DNA of 64,000 bases from Roseiarcus sp963820795. Lineage in GTDB: Bacteria; Pseudomonadota; Alphaproteobacteria; Rhizobiales; Beijerinckiaceae. This document shows positions 17,151 through 26,907 of the stretch, one piece after another. The notes under the pieces were generated by a model, which searched no databases, had not been told where the DNA came from, and was given only the letters and a program-made list of their open reading frames with translations. The stretch is from positions 124,001-188,000 of the forward strand of contig CAWGBJ010000024.1 in assembly GCA_963820795.1 (NCBI GenBank). Reading direction: 5' to 3'. How positions within the stretch are numbered: position 1 is the first letter of the stretch; each line of letters starts with the position of its first letter. Both the position numbers and the translations under genes were made by a program.

Positions 17151-19609
17151 CATTCAAGCGCCATATTGACCGGCTGCCCATCATCCCGGCCGACGCCAGG
17201 GAGCACAATGTCACATGCCAGTTCTGCATCGTCGGCTGCGGCTACAAGGCCTACAGCTGGGCCATCAACGAGCAGGGCGGCATGAGCCCGAGCGCCAACA
17301 AGTTCGGCGCCGACCTTTCGAAGCAGCAACTGCCGATGACGCCGAACTGGTATGCGCCGTCGATGTACAATATCGTCAAGCAGGACGGAAAGGACGTCCA
17401 CCTCGTCGTCAAGCCCGATCCGAGCTGCGTCGTGAACTCGGGTCTCGGCTCCATTCGCGGCGCGCGCATGGCCGAGGAATCCTTTTCCGAAGCGCGCTCA
17501 ACCCAACAGCAACGCCTGACTGAACCCATGGTCTGGCGCTACGGGCAAATGCAGCCAACGAGCTGGGACGACGCGCTCGATTTGGTTGCGCGCGTGACCG
17601 CCGGGGTTATCGCCTCCCAGGGCGAAGATGGGCTCTTCGTTTCCGCTTTCGATCACGGCGGCGCCGGCGGCGGCTACGAAAACACCTGGGGCACGGGCAA
17701 GCTTTATTTCGGAGCGATGAAGATCAAGAACATCCGAATTCACAATCGCCCGGCTTACAATTCCGAGGTGCATGCGACCCGTGACATGGGCGTCGGCGAG
17801 CTCAACAATTGCTACGAGGACGCCGAACTCGCCGACACGATCGTCGCGGTCGGAACGAACGCGTTGGAGACGCAGACCAACTATTTCCTGAACCATTGGG
17901 TGCCGAATTTGCAGGGCGCCTCGATTGACAAGAAGAAGGCCCAGCTTCCCGGCGAAGCGCATCCGCCGGCGCGTGTTATTTTCGTCGACCCGCGGCGCAC
18001 CGTGACGGTAAACGCCTGCGAGGTCGAAGCGGGCAAAGACCGGGTGCTGCACCTGCCGATCAATTCCGGAACCGATCTTGCGCTCTTCAACGCCTGGCTC
18101 ACCTACATCGCCGATAAGGGCTGGGCCGACAAAGACTTCATCGCCGCCTCGACCAACGATTTCGACAAAGCGGTGACGGCCAACAAGACGAGCCTCGAAG
18201 ACGCCGCCAAGATCACCGGTCTCAGCGTCGATGACATCCGTAAAGCCGCGGAGTGGATCGCCGAGCCCAAGGACGGCCGCGCGCGCCGGCGCACCATGTT
18301 CGCCTACGAGAAGGGCCTGATCTGGGGCAACGACAACTACCGGACCAACGGGGCCCTGGTGAACGTGGCGCTCGCCACCGGCAACGTCGGGCGTCCCGGC
18401 GGCGGCTGTGTGCGCATGGGCGGCCACCAGGAGGGCTACGTGCGGCCCGACTATCCGGGCGGACGCCCGGCTCCTTACGTCGACAAGCTCCTGATCGAAG
18501 AAGGCAAGGGCGGCGTGCACCACATCTGGGCCTGCGACCACTACAAAACTACCCTCAACGCCGACAAGTTCAAACAGGTGTACAAAAAGCGGACCGATTT
18601 GGTGAAGGACGCAATGTCCGCCGCGCCCTATGGCGATCGCGTTGCGCAAGTCGACGCGATCCTTGGCGCCATTAAGCGTGGCGGGCTTTTCGCCGTCGAT
18701 GTCGATATCGTGCCGACGAAGATCGGCCAAGCATGCCACGTATGGCTGCCGGCGGCGACAGCGGGAGAGATGAATCTCACCTCAATGAATGGTGAACGCC
18801 GGCTTCGCCTGACCGAGCGCTATATGGACCCGCCCGGCCAGTCGCTGCCCGACTGCATCATTGCCGCCCGACTCGCCAATAACCTAGAGAGCGTGTTCCG
18901 CGAAATGGGTAAGACGGACGTCGCCGACAAGTTCAAGGGATTCGATTGGAAGACCGAAGAAGACGCCTTCATGGACGGCTATCACGCCAACGCCAAGGGC
19001 GGCGAATTCGTCACCTACGACCGACTGCGCGCCATGGGAACCAACGGCGTCCAGGAACCGGCGACCGGATTTGAAAGCGGCAAACTGGTCGGGACGAAGC
19101 GTCTCTACTCGGATGGCAAGTTCGGCGGGAAGGACGGCAAAGCGACGTTCATGGCGACGCAATGGCGCGGGCTCGAGGCGCCGGGCAAAGAGGAGGAATC
19201 GCAGAAATTTGCGTTCCTCATCAACAACGGCCGTGCCAACCACGTCTGGCAAAGCGCCTATCTCGACCAGCAGGAAGACCTCGTAATGGATCGCTGGCCC
19301 TATCCTTTCATCCAGTTGAATCCGGACGACATGAAGGACCTGGGTCTTTCAGAGGGCGACCTCGTGGAAGTCCACAACGAAAACGGCGCGACGCAGGCGA
19401 TGGCGTATCCGACTCCGACCGCCAGACGCAAGCAGGCCTTCATGCTGTTCGCCTATCCGATGGGCGTGCAGGGGAACGTCGTCTCGCCCGGCGTCAATGA
19501 ACTCATTATTCCCAACTACAAACAGACCTGGGCGGACATTCGCAAGATTTCCTCCGCGCCGGGAGCGGCGCGGGGCACGAGCTTCAAGTCCTGGGAGTAC
19601 AAGGTCTGA
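17147..19609 (+). CDS. aioA: Arsenite oxidase large subunit AioA (molybdopterin)
   Basis: Catalytic subunit oxidising As(III) to As(V) at a bis-molybdopterin guanine dinucleotide Mo centre, 820 residues, full length. Near the N-terminus Cys24, Cys27 and Cys31 (CQFCIVGC) bind a 3Fe-4S cluster. A Ser in the later SGLGSIRGARM region replaces the fourth Cys of related oxidoreductases. The DMSO-reductase-family blocks follow: ENTWGTGKLYFGAMK, FVDPRRTVTVNACE, NVGRPGGGCVRMGGHQEGY and the C-terminal cap LINNGRANHVWQSAYLDQ. It has no signal peptide of its own, as expected for co-export with AioB. No aioXSR sensor genes or cytochrome c gene accompany it. Confidence 0.97.
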   Translation: MTFKRHIDRLPIIPADAREHNVTCQFCIVGCGYKAYSWAINEQGGMSPSANKFGADLSKQQLPMTPNWYAPSMYNIVKQDGKDVHLVVKPDPSCVVNSGLGSIRGARMAEESFSEARSTQQQRLTEPMVWRYGQMQPTSWDDALDLVARVTAGVIASQGEDGLFVSAFDHGGAGGGYENTWGTGKLYFGAMKIKNIRIHNRPAYNSEVHATRDMGVGELNNCYEDAELADTIVAVGTNALETQTNYFLNHWVPNLQGASIDKKKAQLPGEAHPPARVIFVDPRRTVTVNACEVEAGKDRVLHLPINSGTDLALFNAWLTYIADKGWADKDFIAASTNDFDKAVTANKTSLEDAAKITGLSVDDIRKAAEWIAEPKDGRARRRTMFAYEKGLIWGNDNYRTNGALVNVALATGNVGRPGGGCVRMGGHQEGYVRPDYPGGRPAPYVDKLLIEEGKGGVHHIWACDHYKTTLNADKFKQVYKKRTDLVKDAMSAAPYGDRVAQVDAILGAIKRGGLFAVDVDIVPTKIGQACHVWLPAATAGEMNLTSMNGERRLRLTERYMDPPGQSLPDCIIAARLANNLESVFREMGKTDVADKFKGFDWKTEEDAFMDGYHANAKGGEFVTYDRLRAMGTNGVQEPATGFESGKLVGTKRLYSDGKFGGKDGKATFMATQWRGLEAPGKEEESQKFAFLINNGRANHVWQSAYLDQQEDLVMDRWPYPFIQLNPDDMKDLGLSEGDLVEVHNENGATQAMAYPTPTARRKQAFMLFAYPMGVQGNVVSPGVNELIIPNYKQTWADIRKISSAPGAARGTSFKSWEYKV

Positions 19610-19745
19610 CGAATGTAGACCTCGGCGACATCGGCTCGGGCGTTGTCTGCGCCCGAACCGGCAAGAGATTGCGCCGGCCAAATGACGCGTTGCCGCGCTT
19701 TATTTGCGCCCGCAATTCAGGACGCGGAGCCGCATCGGAAAGCAA

Positions 19746-20789
19746 ATGAGAACGAACGTGACGGATCAAGGCTCCGTCGGGACGCACGACGGCTCGACCC
19801 TCGTCGACCCTTTTGGACGGGCCATCACTTACGTTCGCGTGTCGGTGACGGACCGTTGCGATTTTCGCTGCGCCTACTGCATGGCGGAAGAGATGACGTT
19901 CCTGCCAAGGCGCGAGCTCTTGACGCTTGAAGAACTGGATCGGCTCAGCTCGGCTTTCATTGCGATGGGGACGCGCAAGATCCGGATTACCGGCGGCGAG
20001 CCCCTCGTCCGCCGCGACATCATGGAGCTTTTCCGCTCGCTGTCGCGACATCTCGACGCGGGAACGCTTCAGGAAATCACGCTGACCACGAACGGCTCGC
20101 AACTGGCGCGGTTCGCCGGCGAACTCGCGCGTTGCGGCGTCCGCCGAATCAACGTTTCGCTCGATACGCTCGATCCTGGCCGATTCAAGGCGATTACCCG
20201 GCGCGGCGATCTCGGTCGCGTGCTCGCGGGGCTTGACGCTGCGCAGCGCGCCGGCCTCGCCGTGAAAGTCAACGTCGTTGCGCTCAAAGGGGTCAACGAA
20301 GACGAATTCGAACCCATGGTGCGCTGGGCGCACGCGCGCAGCATGGCAATTACGTTCATCGAAGTCATGCCCCTCGGCGAGATCGAAGCGTCGCGCTTCG
20401 AGCAGCACCTGCCGCTGACCAAAGTTCGCGCAGATCTGGCTCGGCGCTTCAGCTTGTGCGAGACGAATCATCGCACCGGCGGACCGGCGCGTTATGTGCG
20501 CGCGAGCGAGACTGGCGGCTTGATCGGTTTCATCACGCCGCTCAGCCATAACTTTTGCGAGAGCTGCAACCGCGTGCGGGTCACTTGCACCGGCACGCTT
20601 TATATGTGTCTCGGACACGAGGACGCCGCCGACCTCCGGGCCGCTCTGCGGTCCTCGGAGGGCAACGATCTCCTCGATGCGGCGATCCGCGGCGCCATCG
20701 GGCGCAAGCCCAAGGGCCATGACTTCATCATTGAGCGGACCGATCGTCGGCCTGCCGTGGCGCGGCATATGAGCGTGACCGGCGGCTAG
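19746..20789 (+). CDS. moaA: GTP 3',8-cyclase MoaA (molybdenum cofactor synthesis)
   Basis: Radical-SAM enzyme that starts molybdopterin synthesis from GTP. The N-terminal cluster motif is CDFRCAYC, followed by TGGEPLVRRD. The C-terminal second 4Fe-4S site is CESCNRVRVTCTGTLYMC. The final two glycines (MSVTGG) needed for activity are intact. The ATG at 19746 has GGAAAG upstream. It follows aioA by 136 bp on the same strand and likely boosts cofactor supply for AioA. Other moa/mog genes are not nearby, so this may be a second copy in the genome. Confidence 0.94.
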   Translation: MRTNVTDQGSVGTHDGSTLVDPFGRAITYVRVSVTDRCDFRCAYCMAEEMTFLPRRELLTLEELDRLSSAFIAMGTRKIRITGGEPLVRRDIMELFRSLSRHLDAGTLQEITLTTNGSQLARFAGELARCGVRRINVSLDTLDPGRFKAITRRGDLGRVLAGLDAAQRAGLAVKVNVVALKGVNEDEFEPMVRWAHARSMAITFIEVMPLGEIEASRFEQHLPLTKVRADLARRFSLCETNHRTGGPARYVRASETGGLIGFITPLSHNFCESCNRVRVTCTGTLYMCLGHEDAADLRAALRSSEGNDLLDAAIRGAIGRKPKGHDFIIERTDRRPAVARHMSVTGG

Positions 20790-20915
20790 CCGGCCGCCGT
20801 CCAGCAATATAAGCGAGTTGCAAGCAAAACTGATTTTTACGTCCGGCGGGGCTTTGCCGCGCAACGGCCGAATCTCCTTATGGTTCCAAGCGACTGCGAG
20901 CCGCGGACAGAGGAC

Positions 20916-20952
20916 CTGTCGCCGCTGTCGTAAAACTGTCGTCTCCCCGTCG
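20916..20952 (+). promoter_or_regulatory. Pho box upstream of pstS
   Basis: CTGTCG occurs at 20925-20930 and 20936-20941, and CCGTCG at 20947-20952. This is exact 11-bp spacing, the pattern bound by PhoB dimers in tandem. A further CTGTCG stands at 20916-20921. The array ends about 100 bp before the pstS ATG, with TAGACTTATGG just downstream as a possible -10 area. It makes the pst operon a PhoB target and shows the regulon unit starts here, after moaA. Confidence 0.72.
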
Positions 20953-21054
20953 CAATAGACTTATGGGGCGACCCTATAAGGCAGGTGCGCGCGCGTCGAT
21001 CATGATGACGCGACGTCGCCGCGGAATTCGACCCCAACGCTAGAGAGGCGTTCA

Positions 21055-22099
21055 ATGAAACTCATAAATATCGCTCGCATAACCGCGTTCGCCGTTTGCG
21101 TGGCGTCCGCGACTTACGCATTCGCCGCCAGCGTTTCCGGCGCCGGCGCGACCTTCCCCTATCCGATCTACGCCAAATGGGCCGACATGTATAACAAGGA
21201 GACCGGCTTCCGCCTCAACTATCAGTCGATCGGCTCGGGCGGCGGCATCAAGCAGATCAAGAACAAGACCGTCACCTTCGGCGCCTCGGACATGCCGCTC
21301 GAGCCCAAGGAATTGACCGCTGCAGGGTTGCTCCAGTTTCCGACGGTGGTCGGAGGCGACGTGCCGGTCGTCAATCTCGACGGCATCGGTCCGGGTGATC
21401 TGAAGCTCGACGGCGCCGACACTGGCCGATATTTTCCTTGGCAAGATCACCAAGTGGGACGATCCGGCAATCAAGAAACTCAACCCGAACGCCAAGCTTC
21501 CTTCGAGCGCGATTGTCGTCGTGCATCGTTCGGACGGTTCGGGGACGACGTTCATCTTCACCAACTATCTGTCCAAAGTCAGCCCGCAATGGAAATCCGA
21601 CGTCGGCGCCAGCACATCCGTCGAATGGCCGGTCGGTATCGGCGCCAAGGGCAACGAGGGCGTCTCGAACAACGTCACTCAGACAAAAGGCGCGATTGGT
21701 TACGTCGAATACGCCTACGCGCTCGAGAATAAGATGGCGTCTGTGAACATGATCAATAAGGACGGCAAGACTGTCGCACCGAACTCCGCTTCATTCCAGG
21801 CGGCTGCAGGAAACGCCGATTGGGCCCATTCGGATCAATATTATGTCATTCTGACGGATCAGCCAGGCGCGGAGACCTGGCCGATCGCCGGCGCGACCTT
21901 CATACTTATGTACAAGGAGTCCGCCGATCCCACCGCTTCGGCCGAGGCGCTGAAATTCTTCGACTGGGCCTACAAGAACGGCAAGAAGGCCGCCGAACAA
22001 CTCGACTATGTGCCGTTGCCGGACTCGGTTATCGCCCAGATCGAAAAGACCTGGCAGGAAATCAAAGGCCCAGATGGCAAGCCTGTGTACACCCAGTGA
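21055..22099 (+). CDS. pstS: Phosphate-binding protein PstS (apparent +1 frameshift)
   Basis: Periplasmic phosphate receptor of the Pst importer. The signal peptide is MKLINIARITAFAVCVASATYAFA in sense, followed by SGAGATFPYPIYAKW and the phosphate-site loops GSGGGIKQIK and FGASDMPL. After GDLKLDGA the frame changes. Removing a G near 21418 gives TLADIFLGKITKWDDPAI, then HRSDGSGTTFIFTNYLS and GNEGVSNNV, as in all PstS. The protein ends at 22099 (KPVYTQ). The span is 3n+1 bases. All ligand segments are conserved on both sides of the break. Confidence 0.9.
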
Positions 22100-22175
22100 C
22101 GCCTGACAGGATCTCCCGACTTGCGCGCAAGGCGGTCTGGCTGGGCGGCGGGTTGTCCGCAGGAGTTTCGAAGCA

Positions 22176-23172
22176 ATGACTGAAACCGCGATGCCGCACA
22201 TCAAGATGGCCGGCTCCACGGTTCAGAACCGGCAGCGCGCGATAAAGCGCTTTGCGCTTCAGCGACAATTTCTTTCGTCGCCTGACGCAAAGCGCTGCGC
22301 TCGCGGTTCTGTTGATCCTTGGCGGCGTGATCGGATCGCTGGTCAAGGGCTCGATCCCGGCGTTTCAAGCGTTCGGCCTGGGTTTTTTTACGACTCAGAT
22401 TTGGAATCCTGTCACCGAGAAATTTGGCGCCCTTGCGCCGATTTATGGGACTGTGGTGACCTCGGCCATTGCGATGGCGATCGCGGTGCCTCTCGGCATC
22501 GGAGTTGCCGTCTTTCTCACCGAGCTGTGTCCGCCCTCCTTGCGGCGACCGATCGGCACTGCGATTGAATTGTTGGCGGGCATCCCAAGCATTATTTACG
22601 GAATCTGGGGCTTGTTCATCTTCGCGCCTTTTCTGCAGCAATACCTGCAACCCTTCATCATTGCGCTTTTCGCCAACGTCCCGGTGATGAATTCGCTGTT
22701 CGCGGGACCGCCTTACGGCATCGGGATACTGACCGCATCGCTTATTTTGGCGATCATGGTTCTGCCCTTCGTCGCCTCCATTTCGCGCGACGTGTTCGAC
22801 ACCGTGCCACCGATGCTGAAGGAATCGGCTTACGGGATCGGCTGCACCACCTGGGAAGTGGTCTGGAACGTCGTCCTTCCCTACACGCGCGTCGGCGTCA
22901 TCGGCGGCGTCATGCTCGGACTTGGACGGGCGCTCGGCGAAACCATGGCGGTGACCTTCGTGATCGGCAACGCGCACAAGATATCGGCGTCGCTGCTCGC
23001 GCCGGGAACGACAATCTCCGCCAGCATCGCCAACGAGTTCACGGAGGCAGTCGGCGATCTCTATACCTCGTCGCTGATCGCACTTGGCCTGATCCTGTTC
23101 ATGATCACCTTTGTCGTGCTGGCGATCGCCAGGATCATGCTGATGCGCCTCGAAGTCCAGGCGGGGAGATAA
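22176..23172 (+). CDS. pstC: Phosphate ABC permease PstC (apparent +1 frameshift near 5' end)
   Basis: Inner-membrane channel subunit of the Pst importer with six helices. The ATG at 22176 follows CAGGAG and opens MTETAMPHIKMAG, an N-terminus like other PstC proteins. Near 22256 one extra C shifts the frame. Removing it gives RFAFSDNFFRRLTQSAALAVLLILGG and then the intact body. The coupling loop to PstB is ESAYGIGCTTWEVVWNVVLPYTR, and GLGRALGETMAVTFVIGN is the family signature. A TTG at 22252 could start a shorter protein without any frameshift. The long form is 3n+1. Confidence 0.9.
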
Positions 23173-23177
23173 GCGCC

Positions 23178-24023
23178 ATGGCCTCCTCCCTCTATCCCGC
23201 GCGCCGCCGGCGAAACGCGATGTGGCTCGGCCTCAGCACCGCCGCCGCCGGCATCGGCCTGGCGGGTTTGTTCATGATTCTCGTGGTGCTGCTTTGGAAG
23301 GGATTTGCGGGGCTGTCGCTCGCGGTCTTCACGGAAAATACGCCTCCGCCGGGCAGCGCCGGCGGTCTCTTGAATGCGATCGTCGGCAGCCTGATCATGA
23401 CCTTCCTCGGCGTCGCAATCGGCACGCCGCTCGGCATGCTGGCGGGCACCTATCTGGCGGAATACGGCAAGTACTCGAGGCTTGCCTTTGTCGTCCGCTT
23501 CATCAACGACATCCTGCTCAGCGCCCCGTCGATCGTCATCGGTCTTTTCGTCTACGAGATCATCGTCGCGCCGATGGGTCACTTCTCAGCCATCGCCGGC
23601 GCCATTGCGCTGGCGGTCCTGGTGGTCCCGGTGGTGGTTCGGACGACCGAGGACATGTTGAACCTCGTTCCCAACGCCCTGCGCGAAGCCGGCTCCGCGC
23701 TTGGAATGCCGCGCTCCCTGGTGATCCAGCGAATCGGTTATCGCGCCGTGAGAGCCGGTCTGATCACCGGCGTGCTGCTCGCGATCGCGCGGGTCAGCGG
23801 CGAAACCGCGCCGCTCCTGTTCACCGCGCTGAACAATCAGTTCTTCAGCACGCAACTCCTTAAACCGATATCGAGCCTGCCGACCGTGATCTTTCAATTT
23901 GCGCTGAGCCCGTACAAGGACTGGCAACAATTGGCTTGGACCGGGGCTCTCATCATCACGCTGGCCGTCCTGGCGCTGAGCATCGCAGCTCGCGCGCTAT
24001 CCGCGCAGACACAGCAACGATAA
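23178..24023 (+). CDS. pstA: Phosphate ABC permease PstA
   Basis: Second membrane subunit of the Pst importer, 281 residues and six helices. The conserved stretch VPVVVRTTEDMLNLVPNALREAGSALG carries the cytoplasmic EAA-type loop that docks with PstB. IARVSGETAPLLFTALNN is characteristic of PstA. It begins 5 bp after pstC and is followed 14 bp later by pstB. Confidence 0.94.
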   Translation: MASSLYPARRRRNAMWLGLSTAAAGIGLAGLFMILVVLLWKGFAGLSLAVFTENTPPPGSAGGLLNAIVGSLIMTFLGVAIGTPLGMLAGTYLAEYGKYSRLAFVVRFINDILLSAPSIVIGLFVYEIIVAPMGHFSAIAGAIALAVLVVPVVVRTTEDMLNLVPNALREAGSALGMPRSLVIQRIGYRAVRAGLITGVLLAIARVSGETAPLLFTALNNQFFSTQLLKPISSLPTVIFQFALSPYKDWQQLAWTGALIITLAVLALSIAARALSAQTQQR

Positions 24024-24037
24024 TCCAAGAGGGTTCA

Positions 24038-24841
24038 ATGAGCAGCCAGGTTGCGACACAGAGGCCTGCCAAACCGGCGAACGCTGACAGAGACAAGGTC
24101 GTCGTGCGTGGTCTCAATTTCTACTATGGCCAGGCGCATGCGCTGAAAGAAGTGAACCTCACCCTTGTCGAGGGCCAGGTCACCGCCTTCATCGGTCCGT
24201 CGGGCTGCGGCAAGTCGACCCTGCTGCGCGTCCTGAACCGCATGTACGATCTCTATCCGGGCCAGCGCGCCGAAGGCGAAGTCCTGCTCGACGGCGAGAA
24301 CATCCTGTCCAAGGACCTCGACCTCAATCTGCTGCGCTCCAGGGTCGGCATGGTGTTCCAGAAGCCGACGCCCTTCCCGATGACGATCTACGACAACATC
24401 GCCTTCGGCCTGCGTCTGTACGAGAAGCTGCCCAAGTCGGAGATGGACGGCCGCGTCGAGTCGTCGCTCAAACGGTCGGCGCTCTGGGGCGAGGTGAAAG
24501 ACAAGCTGAACGCCAGCGGCCTCAGTCTGTCGGGCGGACAGCAGCAGCGCCTCTGCATCGCCCGCACCGTCGCGATCAGTCCGGAAGTGATCCTGTTCGA
24601 CGAGCCGTGCTCGGCCCTCGATCCGATCTCGACCGCCAAGATCGAGGAGCTGATCGACGAATTGTCCGGCGAGTACACGATCGCCATCGTCACCCACAAC
24701 ATGCAGCAGGCGGCGCGCGTCTCGCATTTCACCGCCTTCATGTATCTCGGCGAACTGATCGAGTTCAACGAGACGAACACCGTCTTTACCGCGCCGCGCG
24801 ATAAGCGCACCCAGGACTACGTAACCGGCCGGTTCGGCTAA
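24038..24841 (+). CDS. pstB: Phosphate import ATPase PstB
   Basis: ATPase that drives phosphate import, 267 residues. Walker A is GPSGCGKST, the Q-loop is VFQKPTPFPMTIYDN, the signature is LSGGQQQRLCIAR, Walker B is VILFDEPCSALDP, and the switch His is in IVTHN. NRMYDLYPG after Walker A is typical of PstB. The start at 24038 is preceded by AAGAGGG. Confidence 0.96.
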   Translation: MSSQVATQRPAKPANADRDKVVVRGLNFYYGQAHALKEVNLTLVEGQVTAFIGPSGCGKSTLLRVLNRMYDLYPGQRAEGEVLLDGENILSKDLDLNLLRSRVGMVFQKPTPFPMTIYDNIAFGLRLYEKLPKSEMDGRVESSLKRSALWGEVKDKLNASGLSLSGGQQQRLCIARTVAISPEVILFDEPCSALDPISTAKIEELIDELSGEYTIAIVTHNMQQAARVSHFTAFMYLGELIEFNETNTVFTAPRDKRTQDYVTGRFG

Positions 24842-24844
24842 GGA

Positions 24845-25582
24845 GTGGACGCCGTGGTCGAACATACCGTCAAGGCCTACGACAAGGAGCTCGACACGCT
24901 CGAGCGCCGCATTGCCGAAATGGGCGGCGTCGCGGAGAAAATGGTGATCGACGCCATGGACGCGCTGGCCAACGCCGACACGACGCTCGCCCATGAGGTC
25001 GTCGCCACCGACCCGCGTCTCGACGCGCTGCAGCGCGAAATCGAAGATCTGGCGGTCATGACGATCGCGCGCCGCCAGCCGGTGGCGGTGGACCTGCGCG
25101 AGCTGATCGGCGCCATTCGCATCGCCGGCGATCTCGAGCGGGTCGGCGACCTGGCGAAGAACATCGCCAAGCGCACGGTCAAGGTCGGCGCGGAAGCCCG
25201 AGTGCCGCGGGCGATCGTTGGCCTGAAGCACATGAACGACGTCGCCACCGAGCTCCTGAAGGATGTGCTCGACTCCTACGCGCAACGCGATGACGAGCGC
25301 GCCCGCGAAGTCTGGGAGCGCGACGTCGATCTCGACGCGCTGGAAGATTCGGTGTTCCGCGATCTTCTGACCCATATGATGGAGGATCCGCGCAACATCT
25401 CGTTCTGCGCCCATCTTCTCTTTTGCTCCAAGAACATCGAGCGGATCGGCGACCACGCGACCAACATCGCCGAGACAGTCGTCTATCTGGCGACGGGCGA
25501 GACCATGCCTTCGGACCGCCCCCATCGGCGACCGGAGGAAGCAATCGACATCGACGTCGAGGCCGCCGGGGGCGATGTATGA
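24845..25582 (+). CDS. phoU: Phosphate signalling protein PhoU
   Basis: Cytosolic adaptor linking Pst activity to PhoR inhibition, 245 residues made of two repeats of a three-helix bundle. The metal-binding motifs of the repeats are visible as IAGDLERVGDLAKNIAKR and KNIERIGDHATNIAE. It starts with GTG at 24845 after AAGGAG, 3 bp after pstB, and overlaps phoB by four bases. Confidence 0.95.
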   Translation: MDAVVEHTVKAYDKELDTLERRIAEMGGVAEKMVIDAMDALANADTTLAHEVVATDPRLDALQREIEDLAVMTIARRQPVAVDLRELIGAIRIAGDLERVGDLAKNIAKRTVKVGAEARVPRAIVGLKHMNDVATELLKDVLDSYAQRDDERAREVWERDVDLDALEDSVFRDLLTHMMEDPRNISFCAHLLFCSKNIERIGDHATNIAETVVYLATGETMPSDRPHRRPEEAIDIDVEAAGGDV

Positions 25583-26319
25583 ACCAGTCGCGCAAGGATA
25601 TCATCCGATCCGGCGCAGCGTCGGCGCCCCGCATCCTGGTGGTCGAGGATGAATCCGACCTGGCCTTGCTGCTCGCGTACAATCTCGAGGCGGAGGGCTA
25701 CGTCGTCGAGAGCGTGGAGCGGGGCGACGAGGCGGAGCTCCGCCTCGCCGAGAACGTGCCCGACCTCATCATCCTCGACTGGATGCTGCCGGGCGTCTCC
25801 GGCCTCGAAATCTGCCGGCGGCTCAGGGCGCGCGAGACCACCCGAACGCTGCCCGTCATCATGGTGACGGCGCGCGGCGAAGAGGCCGAGCGGGTGCGCG
25901 GCCTCTCGGTCGGCGCCGACGATTACGTCGTCAAGCCCTTCTCCGTACCCGAACTCATGGCGCGCGTCCGCGCGCTCCTGCGGCGGAGCCGTCCCGAGCG
26001 CATCGCCGACCGCCTGAACGCCGGCGATCTCGACCTCGACCGGGAGACGCGGCGCGTGCGCCGCGGGGCGCGCGACATTCATCTCGGTCCGACCGAATTC
26101 CGTCTGCTCGAATATCTTCTGGAGAAGCCCGGCCGGGTCTTTTCCCGTGCGCAGCTGCTCGATGGGGTCTGGGGGCAGGCGGCCGAGATCGACGAGCGAA
26201 CCGTCGACGTGCATGTCGGGCGCCTGCGCAAGGCGCTGTCGCGCGGGCGCGAGCGCGACCCGATCCGCACCGTGCGTGGAACCGGCTACGCCTTCGACGA
26301 GACCTTCGGCAAGGCCTGA
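25579..26319 (+). CDS. phoB: Phosphate regulon response regulator PhoB
   Basis: OmpR-family activator of the Pho regulon, 246 residues. The receiver domain has the acidic pair ED in VVEDESD, the phospho-acceptor Asp in LIILDWMLPG and Lys in VVKPFSV. The C-terminal winged helix carries EIDERTVDVHVGRLRKAL and IRTVRGTGYAF. About 17 extra residues precede the receiver. Its target site is seen ahead of pstS. The partner kinase phoR is 10 kb upstream, beyond the arsenic cassette. Confidence 0.94.
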   Translation: MNQSRKDIIRSGAASAPRILVVEDESDLALLLAYNLEAEGYVVESVERGDEAELRLAENVPDLIILDWMLPGVSGLEICRRLRARETTRTLPVIMVTARGEEAERVRGLSVGADDYVVKPFSVPELMARVRALLRRSRPERIADRLNAGDLDLDRETRRVRRGARDIHLGPTEFRLLEYLLEKPGRVFSRAQLLDGVWGQAAEIDERTVDVHVGRLRKALSRGRERDPIRTVRGTGYAFDETFGKA

Positions 26320-26367
26320 CCTTCGGCAAGCCGCAAGGCGACCGTCCGCAACTCCCTTCGAAAGCTG

Positions 26368-26907
26368 CTATCGGACGAGCGTGCGACGGTCGCGGATCGG
26401 GTCTCGATCGCGCCGGCGTTCGTGCGCCGGCTGGTAGGCCAGTCGGCTATGATGCGCGCAATAGGGGCCGGTCGCCACAGGCGAGCCGCAATAGCGGAAT
26501 TCGGGGCTCGCCGGATCGCCGAGAGGCCATTTGCACATCGCCTCTCTCAATTCGATGATCGTCACCCTCAGCGACATCGGCAGCACGACGCCCTCGAACG
26601 TCTCCGGCTCGGGTTCGGCCAGCGCCTGTGGGGCGATCGCCAGCGCCGTCGCGCCGCGCACCATCCGGTGGGCGACGGCCGGCTGGGGCGCGGCTTGCCT
26701 GCGCGGCGCGTGCGATGCGGTCTGGCGGGGATGCGAGCCTGCGGAAGAGGGCGATTTCGCCCGGCCGGCGAGGCCAAGCCGGTGAACCTTGCCGATCACC
26801 GCATTGCGGGTCAGGCCGTGACCGAGAAGATTGGCGATCTGGCTCGCGCTCTTGCCCTCCATCCAGTGTTGTTTGAGCTGCTCGACTCTTTCATCCGTCC
26901 AAGACAT
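26368..26907 (-). CDS. gcrA: GcrA cell-cycle regulator
   Basis: Alphaproteobacterial transcription factor that works with sigma-70 at promoters methylated on GANTC by CcrM. The N-terminal DNA-binding domain is MSWTDERVEQLKQHWMEGKSASQIANLLG with TRNAVIGKVHRLGL. The variable Ala/Pro/Arg-rich middle leads to the C-terminal sigma-interacting region, where EAMCKWPLGDP and FRYCG hold the conserved cysteines. At 179 residues the length is usual. The start at 26907 is set by the conserved MSWTDERV. It converges on phoB. Confidence 0.95.
   Translation of the reverse strand: MSWTDERVEQLKQHWMEGKSASQIANLLGHGLTRNAVIGKVHRLGLAGRAKSPSSAGSHPRQTASHAPRRQAAPQPAVAHRMVRGATALAIAPQALAEPEPETFEGVVLPMSLRVTIIELREAMCKWPLGDPASPEFRYCGSPVATGPYCAHHSRLAYQPAHERRRDRDPIRDRRTLVR

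Noticed and set aside
26300..26345. Direct repeat of GACCTTCGGCAAG at the end of phoB
   Set aside because: Two short copies only, spanning the stop codon; likely a small duplication and not an attachment site.
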